Assembly (NCBI GenBank): GCA_964358895.1
Contig: CAYHPR010000014.1
Location: forward strand, 1-16,397
Direction of reading: 5' to 3'
DNA: 16,397 nt
Source: CAYHPR01 sp964358895
Lineage (GTDB): Archaea; Micrarchaeota; Micrarchaeia; CABMEP01
A program made the position numbers and the translations under genes. Numbering within the stretch: position 1 is the first letter of the stretch; each line of letters begins with the position of its first letter. Below the pieces are notes generated by a model. It searched no databases. It worked only from the letters and a program-made list of their open reading frames with translations, and was not told where the DNA came from. Of the stretch, positions 6,887 to 12,510 are shown in pieces.

Positions 6887-7564
6887 ATGATTGATTTTGA
6901 CAAACTGATAGACGCTTACCTCTATCGAGAAGGCAAGGCTAAAACAACTGGCAGGTATTATCCTTCGGAGATTGGCCAATGCCTTAGAAAAATTTGGTTT
7001 GGATATAAACAACCGAAACCAGTTGAACCAGAATTGACAAAAATATTTGAAGCAGGCAATCTGTTACATGAATTTGTTTTGGACGTCCTTAAGAGTGAAA
7101 AAACTCCAGAGATAGAATTGGTAGAAAATGAATCTCCGCTAACTGCTAGCTTTGATGGATTCACTGTTTCTGGAAGAATTGATGATATAATTCTGATAAA
7201 AAGAAATAACCAAAAGTTTATTGTGGAAGTAAAATCCTGCAAAGACATACAGAAGATATGGGAACCTAGCCGCCAGTACATTATGCAACTACAATTCTAC
7301 ATGCACGTAACAGAAATTCATAATGGCGTATTGCTTTATGTTGAAAAAAATACTTTGAAAAGTAAGTCTTTTTTCTTCGATTACGAAGAAAAAATTGCAA
7401 ACGAAGTGGTTGAAAGATTCAAAAAATTGAATACCTCGATTATTCAAGATAAAATACCTGAACCGGAAGCAAAAATTGATCAAAAAACTAGATGGATGTG
7501 CTTCTATTGCAATTACAGGAAGGAATGCAATGACGTGGACGGAGACAAATATGGCAAAATCTGA
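6887..7564 (+). CDS. Cas4/RecB-like PD-(D/E)XK nuclease with four-cysteine iron-sulfur motif
   Basis: 225 residues; GGTG lies shortly before the ATG. Cas4-type layout: SEIGQC-LRK with Cys32 near the N terminus, His61 in LLHEFV, Asp99 in GRIDD, Glu114 and Lys116 in FIVEVKSCK, the QLQFY motif (Gln134...Tyr138), and a C-terminal cluster Cys205, Cys208, Cys214 (MCFYCNYRKEC). Cys32 plus these three would hold a 4Fe-4S cluster as in Cas4 and AddB-type nucleases. No CRISPR repeats or other cas genes are near, so it is more likely a stand-alone DNA repair or processing exonuclease. Its end overlaps the Nudix gene by 14 bases, so the two are translated together. Confidence 0.88.
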   Translation: MIDFDKLIDAYLYREGKAKTTGRYYPSEIGQCLRKIWFGYKQPKPVEPELTKIFEAGNLLHEFVLDVLKSEKTPEIELVENESPLTASFDGFTVSGRIDDIILIKRNNQKFIVEVKSCKDIQKIWEPSRQYIMQLQFYMHVTEIHNGVLLYVEKNTLKSKSFFFDYEEKIANEVVERFKKLNTSIIQDKIPEPEAKIDQKTRWMCFYCNYRKECNDVDGDKYGKI

Positions 7565-7961
7565 AAAAAGAAAAATTGCTAGACCAACAACTGTAGATTG
7601 TGTAGTGATACGAAAAAATCAAGTACTCCTGATAAAAAGAATTAATCCTCCATTTGTCGGAAGATGGGCCTTACCTGGAGGTTTTGTCAATCCGAAAGAA
7701 ACAATTGAACAGGCAGCTCTGAGAGAACTGAAAGAAGAGACAGGTTATAACGGAAAAGTAGAACAGTTTGTGGGAGTTTTTTCAGATCCAAAACGAGATC
7801 CCAGGAAAACAATAACCGTTGCTTTTCTTGTGAGGATTACTGGCGGAAAAATAAGGACCAGTAATGAAACATCCGAAGTCGAGTGGTTTCCTCTGAATAA
7901 GCTTCCTGATCTGGCCTTCGACCATAAAAAAATAATCAATGCGGCCATCGAAAATCTTTGA
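7551..7961 (+). CDS. Nudix hydrolase, ADP-ribose pyrophosphatase-like
   Basis: 136 residues from the ATG at 7551 (MAKSEKRKIARPTTVDCVVI), chosen because GGAGA lies just upstream and homology starts there; an in-frame ATG at 7476 would add residues that mirror the nuclease frame. The Nudix box is complete, from Gly44 to Tyr66: GGFVNPKE...REL-EETGY. SDPKRDPRK further on resembles the DPRG-type segment of archaeal ADP-ribose pyrophosphatases. It hydrolyses nucleoside diphosphate derivatives; the exact substrate cannot be read from sequence. It overlaps the nuclease gene by 14 bases. A T-rich stretch follows the stop. Confidence 0.92.
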   Translation: MAKSEKRKIARPTTVDCVVIRKNQVLLIKRINPPFVGRWALPGGFVNPKETIEQAALRELKEETGYNGKVEQFVGVFSDPKRDPRKTITVAFLVRITGGKIRTSNETSEVEWFPLNKLPDLAFDHKKIINAAIENL

Positions 7962-7963
7962 CG

Positions 7964-7974
7964 CTTTTTTCTTT
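7964..7974 (+). terminator. T-rich terminator after Nudix gene
   Basis: CTTTTTTCTTT starts 3 bases after the Nudix stop. Archaeal RNA polymerase can stop at T-runs without a hairpin. It would close the tRNA-Lys to Nudix unit before the convergent gene ending at 8040. Confidence 0.5.
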
Positions 7975-8039
7975 GTTAGACTGGTCTGAAATAGAGAACT
8001 AGAACAGAACGTAAAAATCTGCTAATTTGATTGATTATA

Positions 8040-8582
8040 TCAAAGTTCTTTAGTCGATAAAAGACTTAGGATCTTAAAGGCATAACTCTCTTGTTTTTTG
8101 TTAACAAGACTTTCAGATGTGCCCATTTCTTCAACAATTTTTGCTAAAGCTCTTATAAGTTCTGCCTCTTCTCCGCGGGACATGGATTCTTTAGTATAAA
8201 TTTTGTTGTATATTATATCTAGGGCCGTGGTTCTTATCGCTGAGCTAGTACACGATGGATCAGAATAATCCTCCGTAGCATCAACTCCGATAAAAGGTAA
8301 CAAAGATACAACTTTTTGTTTAGATAACAATTCCTCAATAGTTTCCTCTATTTTTATACGCTCATCATTGCCATTAGCCTCTTCCCGTTGTTTACGTAGT
8401 TTTCCAACTTTCTGTATCAGCTCATTTCCAGTTAATGGACACGAAACCCGACAAGAAGCCCGACAAGAAGACACTCCGCCAGCAGATCTGGCCATTGCAT
8501 CCCCGATTAAATGCTCGTTTCTGAACAATCTTAGAAAATTATTTGATTCTTGAACAATAGATTTTGTTTTTCGGTTATACAT
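8040..8582 (-). CDS. Helical protein of unknown function
   Basis: 180 residues. Start ATG at 8582 is preceded by GGTGG and a TATA element 31 bases upstream, so the gene is likely expressed. The N-terminal third has a Cys cluster (SCRASCRVSC, about residues 39-48) that could bind metal. It is followed by a charged helix (IQKVGKLRKQREEANG...IEETIEELLSKQK) and a helical C-terminal half (LLPFIG...TTALDIIYNKIYT...AELIRALAKIVEEMG...AFKILSLLSTKEL), slightly reminiscent of HEAT-type repeats. There is no membrane segment and no recognised family. A perfect 12-bp tandem duplication encodes part of the Cys cluster. It is transcribed alone, with convergent and divergent neighbours. Confidence 0.7.
   Translation of the reverse strand: MYNRKTKSIVQESNNFLRLFRNEHLIGDAMARSAGGVSSCRASCRVSCPLTGNELIQKVGKLRKQREEANGNDERIKIEETIEELLSKQKVVSLLPFIGVDATEDYSDPSCTSSAIRTTALDIIYNKIYTKESMSRGEEAELIRALAKIVEEMGTSESLVNKKQESYAFKILSLLSTKEL
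8447..8470. repeat. Perfect 12-bp tandem duplication inside the 8040-8582 gene
   Basis: The unit CCCGACAAGAAG occurs twice in direct succession (plus-strand reading). On the coding strand it makes the repeated Ser-Cys-Arg-X pattern of the Cys cluster. An in-frame slippage event is the simple explanation. Confidence 0.85.
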
Positions 8583-8612
8583 ACAACCACCGAGATAAGT
8601 ACGCTTCTGTTC

Positions 8613-8620
8613 TTTTTATA
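8613..8620 (-). promoter_or_regulatory. TATA element for the gene at 8582
   Basis: Minus-strand TATAAAAA, its near edge 31 bases from the ATG. This is the same spacing as at tfe. Confidence 0.65.
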
Positions 8621-8671
8621 TTTTGCTGATGCGCGACGAGACTGAAGGCAGAGATCATGGCAAGCTCGAAA

Positions 8672-8687
8672 GTTCCAGTTCAGGAAC
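8672..8687. other. Short hairpin in the spacer before tRNA-Ile
   Basis: GTTCC-AGTTCA-GGAAC in a locally GC-richer stretch (8629-8687) between the divergent gene at 8582 and tRNA-Ile. A TATA-like TTAACTTAAAAA (8690-8701) follows and may serve the tRNA. The hairpin's role is unknown; it could be chance. Confidence 0.3.
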
Positions 8688-8742
8688 AACTTAACTTAAA
8701 AACTTTGTTTACTTTTACTTCAATAACCAGGATGGGCCGGTA

Positions 8743-8758
8743 AATAGTACATACGGAA
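8743..8758 (+). other. Candidate 16-nt intron of tRNA-Ile, between positions 9 and 10
   Basis: Removing these bases joins GGGCCGGTA to ACTCAG and creates a perfect ACTC/GAGT D stem. Neighbouring A residues let the cut be placed one base either way with the same product. The best endonuclease site has central helix CCGG (8737-8740) with ACGG (8753-8756), three pairs plus a G-A mismatch. Bulges are TA|A and AA|A, and the outer helix is GGG (8734-8736) with CTC (8760-8762). The site uses the acceptor strand itself, so it must fold and be cut before the mature cloverleaf forms. The motif is imperfect, so confidence is moderate. Confidence 0.65.
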
Positions 8759-8788
8759 ACTCAGCCTGGTCAGAGTGCCAGTCTTATA

Positions 8789-8831
8789 TGACACGCTCTG
8801 ATACACGAATCAGAAGTCAGGACTCTAGGAT
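8789..8831 (+). other. 43-nt canonical intron of tRNA-Ile, between positions 37 and 38
   Basis: Clear bulge-helix-bulge site: anticodon stem as outer helix, central helix CTTA (8783-8786) with TAGG (8826-8829), and bulges TA|T and AT|A. The intron contains a TCTGAT/ATCAGA hairpin. Splicing gives loop CTTATAA. Confidence 0.92.
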
Positions 8832-8888
8832 AACTGGAAGTCGGGAGTTCAAATCTCCCCCGGCCCACTTTATACTAAATAATACTGA

Positions 8889-9203
8889 ATGGATACAATG
8901 TACAACGATAAAGCCCTTGAAAAACTGATAATTGAAAGGATCAGCTGGTTGTTCAGCTTGGCGGAAAAGAACATCAAAACACACCCGAACAGGGCCAAGC
9001 GGTACGTTCAACTGGCCAGAAAGTTGTCAACTAGGTATCGGATGGAGATACCGAAAAGGTTTAAAAAAAGGTTCTGTAAAGTATGTAATAGGTATTGGAT
9101 TCCTGGTTATAATCTAAGCATCCGAATAAACAAACAGAACAAGACGATTGTCTATCGCTGTGAGTGTGGTTCTGCCAGATCATTCGGTTATAAAAAAGAG
9201 TAA
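8889..9203 (+). CDS. rnp4: RNase P protein component 4 (Rpp21/Rpr2 family)
   Basis: 104 residues. This subunit of archaeal RNase P helps remove 5' leaders from pre-tRNAs. The N-terminal helical part (IERISWLFSLAEKNIKTHPNRAKRYVQLARKLSTRYRMEIPKRFKKR) and the zinc ribbon beginning FCKVC...YWIPGYNLSIRI match the family. The second cysteine pair is CECG (Cys91, Cys93), one residue shorter than the usual C-x2-C, which is odd. Start at 8889, or the ATG at 8898 three codons later. It sits 21 bases after tRNA-Ile and ahead of rps19e, a common archaeal order, and it probably depends on the tRNA promoter. Confidence 0.9.
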   Translation: MDTMYNDKALEKLIIERISWLFSLAEKNIKTHPNRAKRYVQLARKLSTRYRMEIPKRFKKRFCKVCNRYWIPGYNLSIRINKQNKTIVYRCECGSARSFGYKKE

Positions 9204-9253
9204 GTGTTAATAATCTTGGATATTAGTATATTACTGTAGTATAGATATAGGTA

Positions 9254-9326
9254 TAATGAGAGATTAGATAAATATCATTGGAGCCTATTAAAGATAAATA
9301 AAACTGTTTAATGAGAGGATAAATAT
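9254..9326. repeat. Imperfect direct repeat in the rps19e leader
   Basis: TAATGAGAG-ATTA-GATAAATAT (9254-9275) recurs as TAATGAGAG-GATAAATAT (9309-9326), the second copy holding the rps19e ribosome site (GAGAGG) and running into its ATG. Upstream, 9220-9256 has several short TATA-like steps. The 121-base spacer 9204-9324 holds nothing else clear. It could be a duplication or a regulatory pair. Confidence 0.5.
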
Positions 9327-9741
9327 GGTAACTGTTTTTGATGTGAAAGCTAACCAATTAATTTCTGCAACAGCTCAGAAGCTTAAAACTGAGAAAGTAG
9401 TAACGCCGCCGAAATGGCTTGCGTACGTTAAGACAGGCTCACACGTGGAAAGAGCACCGGACGACCCAGATTTTTGGTATGTACGATGTGCTTCATTGCT
9501 TCGAAGATTATATGTAAAAGGACCTATTGGCGTTTCAAGACTCAGAGAAAAATACGGAGGAAGAAAACGTAGAGGTTCGGCACCTGCCCATTTCAGAAAA
9601 GCAGGTGGATCTATCATAAGAAAATCTCTCCAGCAGCTTGAGACAGCTGGACTCGTCAGTAAAAGTGGAAAAGGACGAGGGATTTCAAGCAAAGGAATGA
9701 AGATGCTTGATGGAATAGCAAAAAGTGTTTCTTCTGAATAA
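9325..9741 (+). CDS. rps19e: Small ribosomal subunit protein S19e
   Basis: 138 residues, usual length. S19e is a 30S subunit protein of archaea and eukaryotes with a winged-helix-like fold. Recognised by VFDVKANQLISATAQKLK, PPKWLAYVKTGSHVERAP, DFWYVRCASLLRRLY, GPIGVSRLREKYGGRKRRG and AGLVSKSGKGRGISSKG. The ATG is preceded by GAGAGG. It starts the tight ribosomal run (3 bases to a GTG, 27 to the preferred ATG of the next gene), suggesting cotranscription through ftsY. Confidence 0.97.
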   Translation: MVTVFDVKANQLISATAQKLKTEKVVTPPKWLAYVKTGSHVERAPDDPDFWYVRCASLLRRLYVKGPIGVSRLREKYGGRKRRGSAPAHFRKAGGSIIRKSLQQLETAGLVSKSGKGRGISSKGMKMLDGIAKSVSSE

Positions 9742-9768
9742 ACTGTGAGATATACAGCAGATGGTAGA

Positions 9769-10074
9769 ATGGAAGAAAATGAACTGAATGAAACTACTCA
9801 AGATATGCTGAAAAAACGTATGGAAGAAGCAAGACAAATGCAAGAAAATGAAAAAAAGATTAGAAGCGTATTAATGCGTATCTTAGAACCAAATGCTTAT
9901 GAACGAATGATGAACGTCAAACTTTCGAATAATGAATTGTATATGAAAGTTGTCAATGCATTAGCATATTATTACAACAAACTGAAAAGGAAAATAACTG
10001 ACCAAGAATTGAAAACTCTGTTAACAAATGCTACTGAAAAACGGGAAGGAACGTTTGAAATTAAACGAAAATGA
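9769..10074 (+). CDS. PDCD5-family DNA-binding protein
   Basis: 101 residues. Family members (MTH1615-like in archaea, PDCD5 in eukaryotes) are small three-helix proteins reported to bind DNA; their archaeal role is uncertain. Seen here: helical N terminus (TQDMLKKRMEEARQMQENEKKIRSVLMRILEPNAYERM), then NVKLSNNELYMKVVNALAYYYN and KRKITDQELKTLLTNAT. I chose the ATG at 9769; a GTG at 9745 would add eight atypical residues. Position between rps19e and rpl39e is the conserved archaeal order. Confidence 0.92.
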   Translation: MEENELNETTQDMLKKRMEEARQMQENEKKIRSVLMRILEPNAYERMMNVKLSNNELYMKVVNALAYYYNKLKRKITDQELKTLLTNATEKREGTFEIKRK

Positions 10075-10086
10075 AAAAGTGAGAAG

Positions 10087-10245
10087 ATGAGTAAGAAAAC
10101 GACCGAAATTAAGAATATACTCGTTAAGGCTCAGAGAAGAACTAGAGCCGTGCCAGTATTCGTTAGAATAAAAACTGCAAGAAAAGTTTCAGCTACTCCG
10201 AAAAAAAGGAACTGGAGAACCAATAAATTAAAGCTCAAGAAATAA
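10087..10245 (+). CDS. rpl39e: Large ribosomal subunit protein L39e
   Basis: 52 residues, full length for this tiny basic protein that lines the peptide exit tunnel. Seen: ILVKAQRRTRAVPVFVRIKT, ARKVSATPKKRNWRTNKLK, matching the family's RRVPxWV...KTxRKV...PKRRHWRR pattern. GAGAAG before the ATG may be the ribosome site. It is 12 bases after the PDCD5 gene and 17 before rpl31e. Confidence 0.95.
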   Translation: MSKKTTEIKNILVKAQRRTRAVPVFVRIKTARKVSATPKKRNWRTNKLKLKK

Positions 10246-10262
10246 TGTAAGAGTTGAAGGAT

Positions 10263-10703
10263 ATGGAGAGAATAATTACAGTTAATTTAACAGGGGTTCT
10301 AAAAAAACCAACTTCTAAACGAGGAAGAGTGGCAATGGATTTACTCAGAAAGATAGTGGCTAGATCAGTAAAAATGCCGCTTGAATCAGTTGTTGTTGAT
10401 AACTCGATCAATGCGATAGTATATAGAAATATGAAAAACCCAATCAGAAGAGTCAAAGTAAAAGTTGTAACAGATGAAAAAACTGTTTATATTATTCCTC
10501 CAGAAAAAGAACTCAAAAAAGAGAAAAAAGAAGAAAAGAAAGCAGGAATAGTTGAAAAAATAGTTGGTAAAAAAGAACAAGAGAAACCTGCAAAAGTTCA
10601 AGAAAAACAAGGGATGACTGAAGCAAAGAAAGAAGAAGAAAAACCAGCTGCACCACAACCAAAACCTAAATTTGAACAAAAGAAGATGGAAGCGGGCAAG
10701 TAA
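10263..10703 (+). CDS. rpl31e: Large ribosomal subunit protein L31e with long charged tail
   Basis: 146 residues. The first 80 or so are the L31e core (MERIITVNLTGVLKKPTSKRG..AMDLLRKIVARSVKMPLESVVVDNSINAIVYRN...RRVKVKVV). L31e lies near the exit tunnel. The remaining 60 residues are a Lys/Glu/Pro/Gln-rich low-complexity extension that the usual 80-95 residue family lacks. The start ATG at 10263 gives the family's MERI start; a TTG at 10254 is less likely. The tail has no membrane or fold signal and may contact rRNA or other factors. Confidence 0.94.
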   Translation: MERIITVNLTGVLKKPTSKRGRVAMDLLRKIVARSVKMPLESVVVDNSINAIVYRNMKNPIRRVKVKVVTDEKTVYIIPPEKELKKEKKEEKKAGIVEKIVGKKEQEKPAKVQEKQGMTEAKKEEEKPAAPQPKPKFEQKKMEAGK

Positions 10704-10726
10704 TACAGAAAAGAAAAGTGAATCAG

Positions 10727-11401
10727 ATGTCATTCAGAAAGCTCTCTTATTACGGTAATCCGTTTATTGGTATTTTTGGAAAGACAAACAATAAAGTGAC
10801 AATTGTACCTCTCAGCTCTGCTGAAAAATTCTATAAAATCTCAGAATACCTTAAAACAAGACATGTTCAAATCTCGATAGGCGGAACAGACTTAGTAGGA
10901 TTATATTCTATAATGAATGATAAAGGACTCCTCCTTTCTCCAGTTGTTAATGACCAAGAAAAAGCTAAAATTAAAAAAGAATTAAATGAGGAAGGACTAG
11001 ACGTAACGGTATTAGAAACGAAGCATTTGGCAATTGGAAATAATGTAATCGCGAATAACACTAAAGCAATAGTAAACCAAAGATTACCTGAAAATGAAGT
11101 TAAAGTGATTAAGGATACCCTTGATGTTGAGGTTATGCGAACTAAGATTGCAGAACACACTACAGTTGGGGCTGTGGCACTGTTGACAAATAAGGGTTTT
11201 GTCACACATCCAGATATTGGAGAGAAACATTTTGAAGAAATTTCAGAGTTTTTAGGACTAAAGGGAGGAATTGGAACTGCGAATAAAGGAGTTCCATACC
11301 TGTCATTATGTGTCATTGCTAATGATACTGGTTCAATTTTTGGAGAAAAAACAACTGCATTTGAAATTCAAAGAATATTGAATGCGCTGGATCAAGAATA
11401 A
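10727..11401 (+). CDS. eif6: Translation initiation factor 6 (aIF6)
   Basis: 224 residues. aIF6 binds the large subunit and blocks early joining with the small one. The pentein repeats are recognised by YGNPFIGIFGKTNN, VTIVPLSSAEKF, GTDLVGLYSIMNDKGLLLSP, EHTTVGAVALLTNKGFVTHPDI and ANDTGSIFGEKTTAFEI. The ATG at 10727 is chosen, with GTGA at 10718 acting as ribosome site rather than as a GTG start. It follows rpl31e as in other archaea. Confidence 0.95.
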   Translation: MSFRKLSYYGNPFIGIFGKTNNKVTIVPLSSAEKFYKISEYLKTRHVQISIGGTDLVGLYSIMNDKGLLLSPVVNDQEKAKIKKELNEEGLDVTVLETKHLAIGNNVIANNTKAIVNQRLPENEVKVIKDTLDVEVMRTKIAEHTTVGAVALLTNKGFVTHPDIGEKHFEEISEFLGLKGGIGTANKGVPYLSLCVIANDTGSIFGEKTTAFEIQRILNALDQE

Positions 11402-11428
11402 ATCAAAAAAATAATGGTTAGGGATACA

Positions 11429-11815
11429 ATGGACAAACTTAACGAAAAAATTGGAGAAACCGTTGAAAAAAATACTGAAAATATTAAAGAAACAGTTGAT
11501 TATTCAACTTTCAAAAAAATCAAGATGCAGATAGGCACAATAATAGAAGCTGTGCCTGTTGAAAAGTCTAAAAATCTACTAAAATTAATAATTGATATCG
11601 GAGAAGAAAAAAGACAGATCGTTGCAGGAATATCTAATAGTTACCAACCTGCAGAGGTTGTAGGCAAGCAAGTTGTTATCGTCGCTAACCTTGAACCGAA
11701 AGTTATAAGAGGTGTAGAATCCAAAGGGATGGTACTGGCAGTTGGAGAAGATGAAAAGAGCATAGTTTTATTGACTGTTGACAAGAAAATAAATGTCGGA
11801 CAGATCGTCCGCTGA
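11429..11815 (+). CDS. Free-standing tRNA-binding OB-fold protein, MetRS-beta-like
   Basis: 128 residues, after a charged helical lead of about 25 residues. The body (YSTFKKIKMQIGTIIEAVPVEKSKNLLKLIIDIG...RQIVAGISNSYQPAEVVGKQVVIVANLEPKVIRGVESKGMVLAVGED) is the EMAPII/Arc1p-type tRNA-binding domain found at the C terminus of many methionyl-tRNA synthetases or as separate MetRS beta subunits and Trbp111. It likely binds the tRNA elbow as a dimer and may aid MetRS. The start ATG at 11429 has AGGGAT just before it; ATG at 11414 lacks such a site. Its place between aIF6 and L18a is not the usual archaeal order. Confidence 0.9.
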   Translation: MDKLNEKIGETVEKNTENIKETVDYSTFKKIKMQIGTIIEAVPVEKSKNLLKLIIDIGEEKRQIVAGISNSYQPAEVVGKQVVIVANLEPKVIRGVESKGMVLAVGEDEKSIVLLTVDKKINVGQIVR

Positions 11816-11838
11816 ACAGAAACTAGAAAGGTGATTAA

Positions 11839-12012
11839 ATGAAGTACAAAATTGAAGGAATATTAAAACTTAAAACTGAGAAGAAGTTCTCTAGACAAAT
11901 GGAAGCAATAAACGAGAATATGGCCAGAAATAAGATATATTCTTTCTTTGGTAACGTTTATAGGATTCCGAGAAAAAGAATAGTTATAGAAAAAATTGAA
12001 GAGTCTAAGTAA
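11839..12012 (+). CDS. rpl18a: Large ribosomal subunit protein L18a/LX
   Basis: 57 residues, usual archaeal length. Seen: MKYKIEGILKLK, FSRQMEAINENMARNKIYSFFGNVYRIPRKRIVIEKIEE, matching the LX pattern (xVxG...A.ENxAxExxYSxFGSxHRLKRxxIxIxEI). A textbook ribosome site, AGGTGAT, lies just before the ATG. It lies 23 bases after the tRNA-binding gene and 32 bases before pfdA. Confidence 0.93.
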   Translation: MKYKIEGILKLKTEKKFSRQMEAINENMARNKIYSFFGNVYRIPRKRIVIEKIEESK

Positions 12013-12044
12013 ATATTGGTTTAGACACAATATCGGGTCATAAC

Positions 12045-12452
12045 ATGGATGAAAAAGGGAAAAGAGAAGTGCTTGAAACATTGGCTGCAGAAGCCTCGTA
12101 TCACCAACGTGAAGCACAGGATATCCAGAACCAAATACAAACACTTCAAACAATTGAAACAGAAATCTCAAGGACTACTGAAGCACTTAATAATCTGAAA
12201 GAAAAAAAAACTACTTTGTTCAATCTTGGAGCAGGTGTATTTGTTAAGGGTGAAATGAAAGAAACTAACAAATTATTGCTCAATATAGGTGCAAATGTGC
12301 TTGTTGAAAAAGATGTTGACGGAGCAATAAAATTTTTAGAGGAAAAGAAAAAAGAAATAACCGAAGCAAGAGAAGAAATGATTAAAGGAATGCAGTCGAT
12401 ATCCGATAGATTAAGAGAGATTGATATTGAAGCAAGAAAAATGATGGGATAG
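12045..12452 (+). CDS. pfdA: Prefoldin subunit alpha
   Basis: 135 residues. Prefoldin alpha forms a hexamer with beta and passes unfolded proteins to the thermosome. Layout is coiled coil, beta hairpins, coiled coil: EASYHQREAQDIQNQIQTLQTIETEI, then LGAGVFVKGEM and LLLNIGANVLVEKDVDGAIKFLEEKKKEI. It follows rpl18a and precedes ftsY as in many archaea. It ends in TAG. The 58 bases to ftsY show only a weak ribosome site (GTGGAACA). Confidence 0.94.
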   Translation: MDEKGKREVLETLAAEASYHQREAQDIQNQIQTLQTIETEISRTTEALNNLKEKKTTLFNLGAGVFVKGEMKETNKLLLNIGANVLVEKDVDGAIKFLEEKKKEITEAREEMIKGMQSISDRLREIDIEARKMMG

Positions 12453-12510
12453 ACGTAGAATAATTCATCAAATATTGATCGATAACTGACAAACATAAGA
12501 ATGTGGAACA

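Larger units (their letters stand above)
8734..8867 (+). tRNA. tRNA-Ile(UAU): tRNA-Ile(UAU) with two introns
   Basis: Acceptor GGGCCGG (8734-8740) pairs with CCGGCCC (8860-8866). The discriminator is A and CCA is not encoded. The T arm is GGGAG-TTCAAAT-CTCCC. After removing 8743-8758 and 8789-8831 every stem is perfect: D stem ACTC/GAGT and anticodon stem CCAGT/ACTGG with loop CTTATAA. The anticodon is TAT (8785-8787), so it should read AUA. The body, with D loop AGCCTGGTCA and a CTNATAA loop, looks like archaeal tRNA-Ile(GAU). Most archaea read AUA with a CAU anticodon bearing agmatidine, so UAU is unusual. It lies 21 bases ahead of rnp4. Confidence 0.9.

Noticed and set aside
6837..6907. 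ATGATGA and CTGA boxes near the start of the nuclease gene
   Set aside because: The boxes overlap two coding ends, the internal boxes are poor and no flanking stem is seen; chance match in AT-rich sequence.
6887..7564. CRISPR locus suggested by the Cas4-like protein
   Set aside because: No repeat-spacer array and no other cas gene is visible in the window.
8657..8743. 28-codon ORF ahead of tRNA-Ile
   Set aside because: It runs into the tRNA gene, has no homology or ribosome site and is probably accidental.
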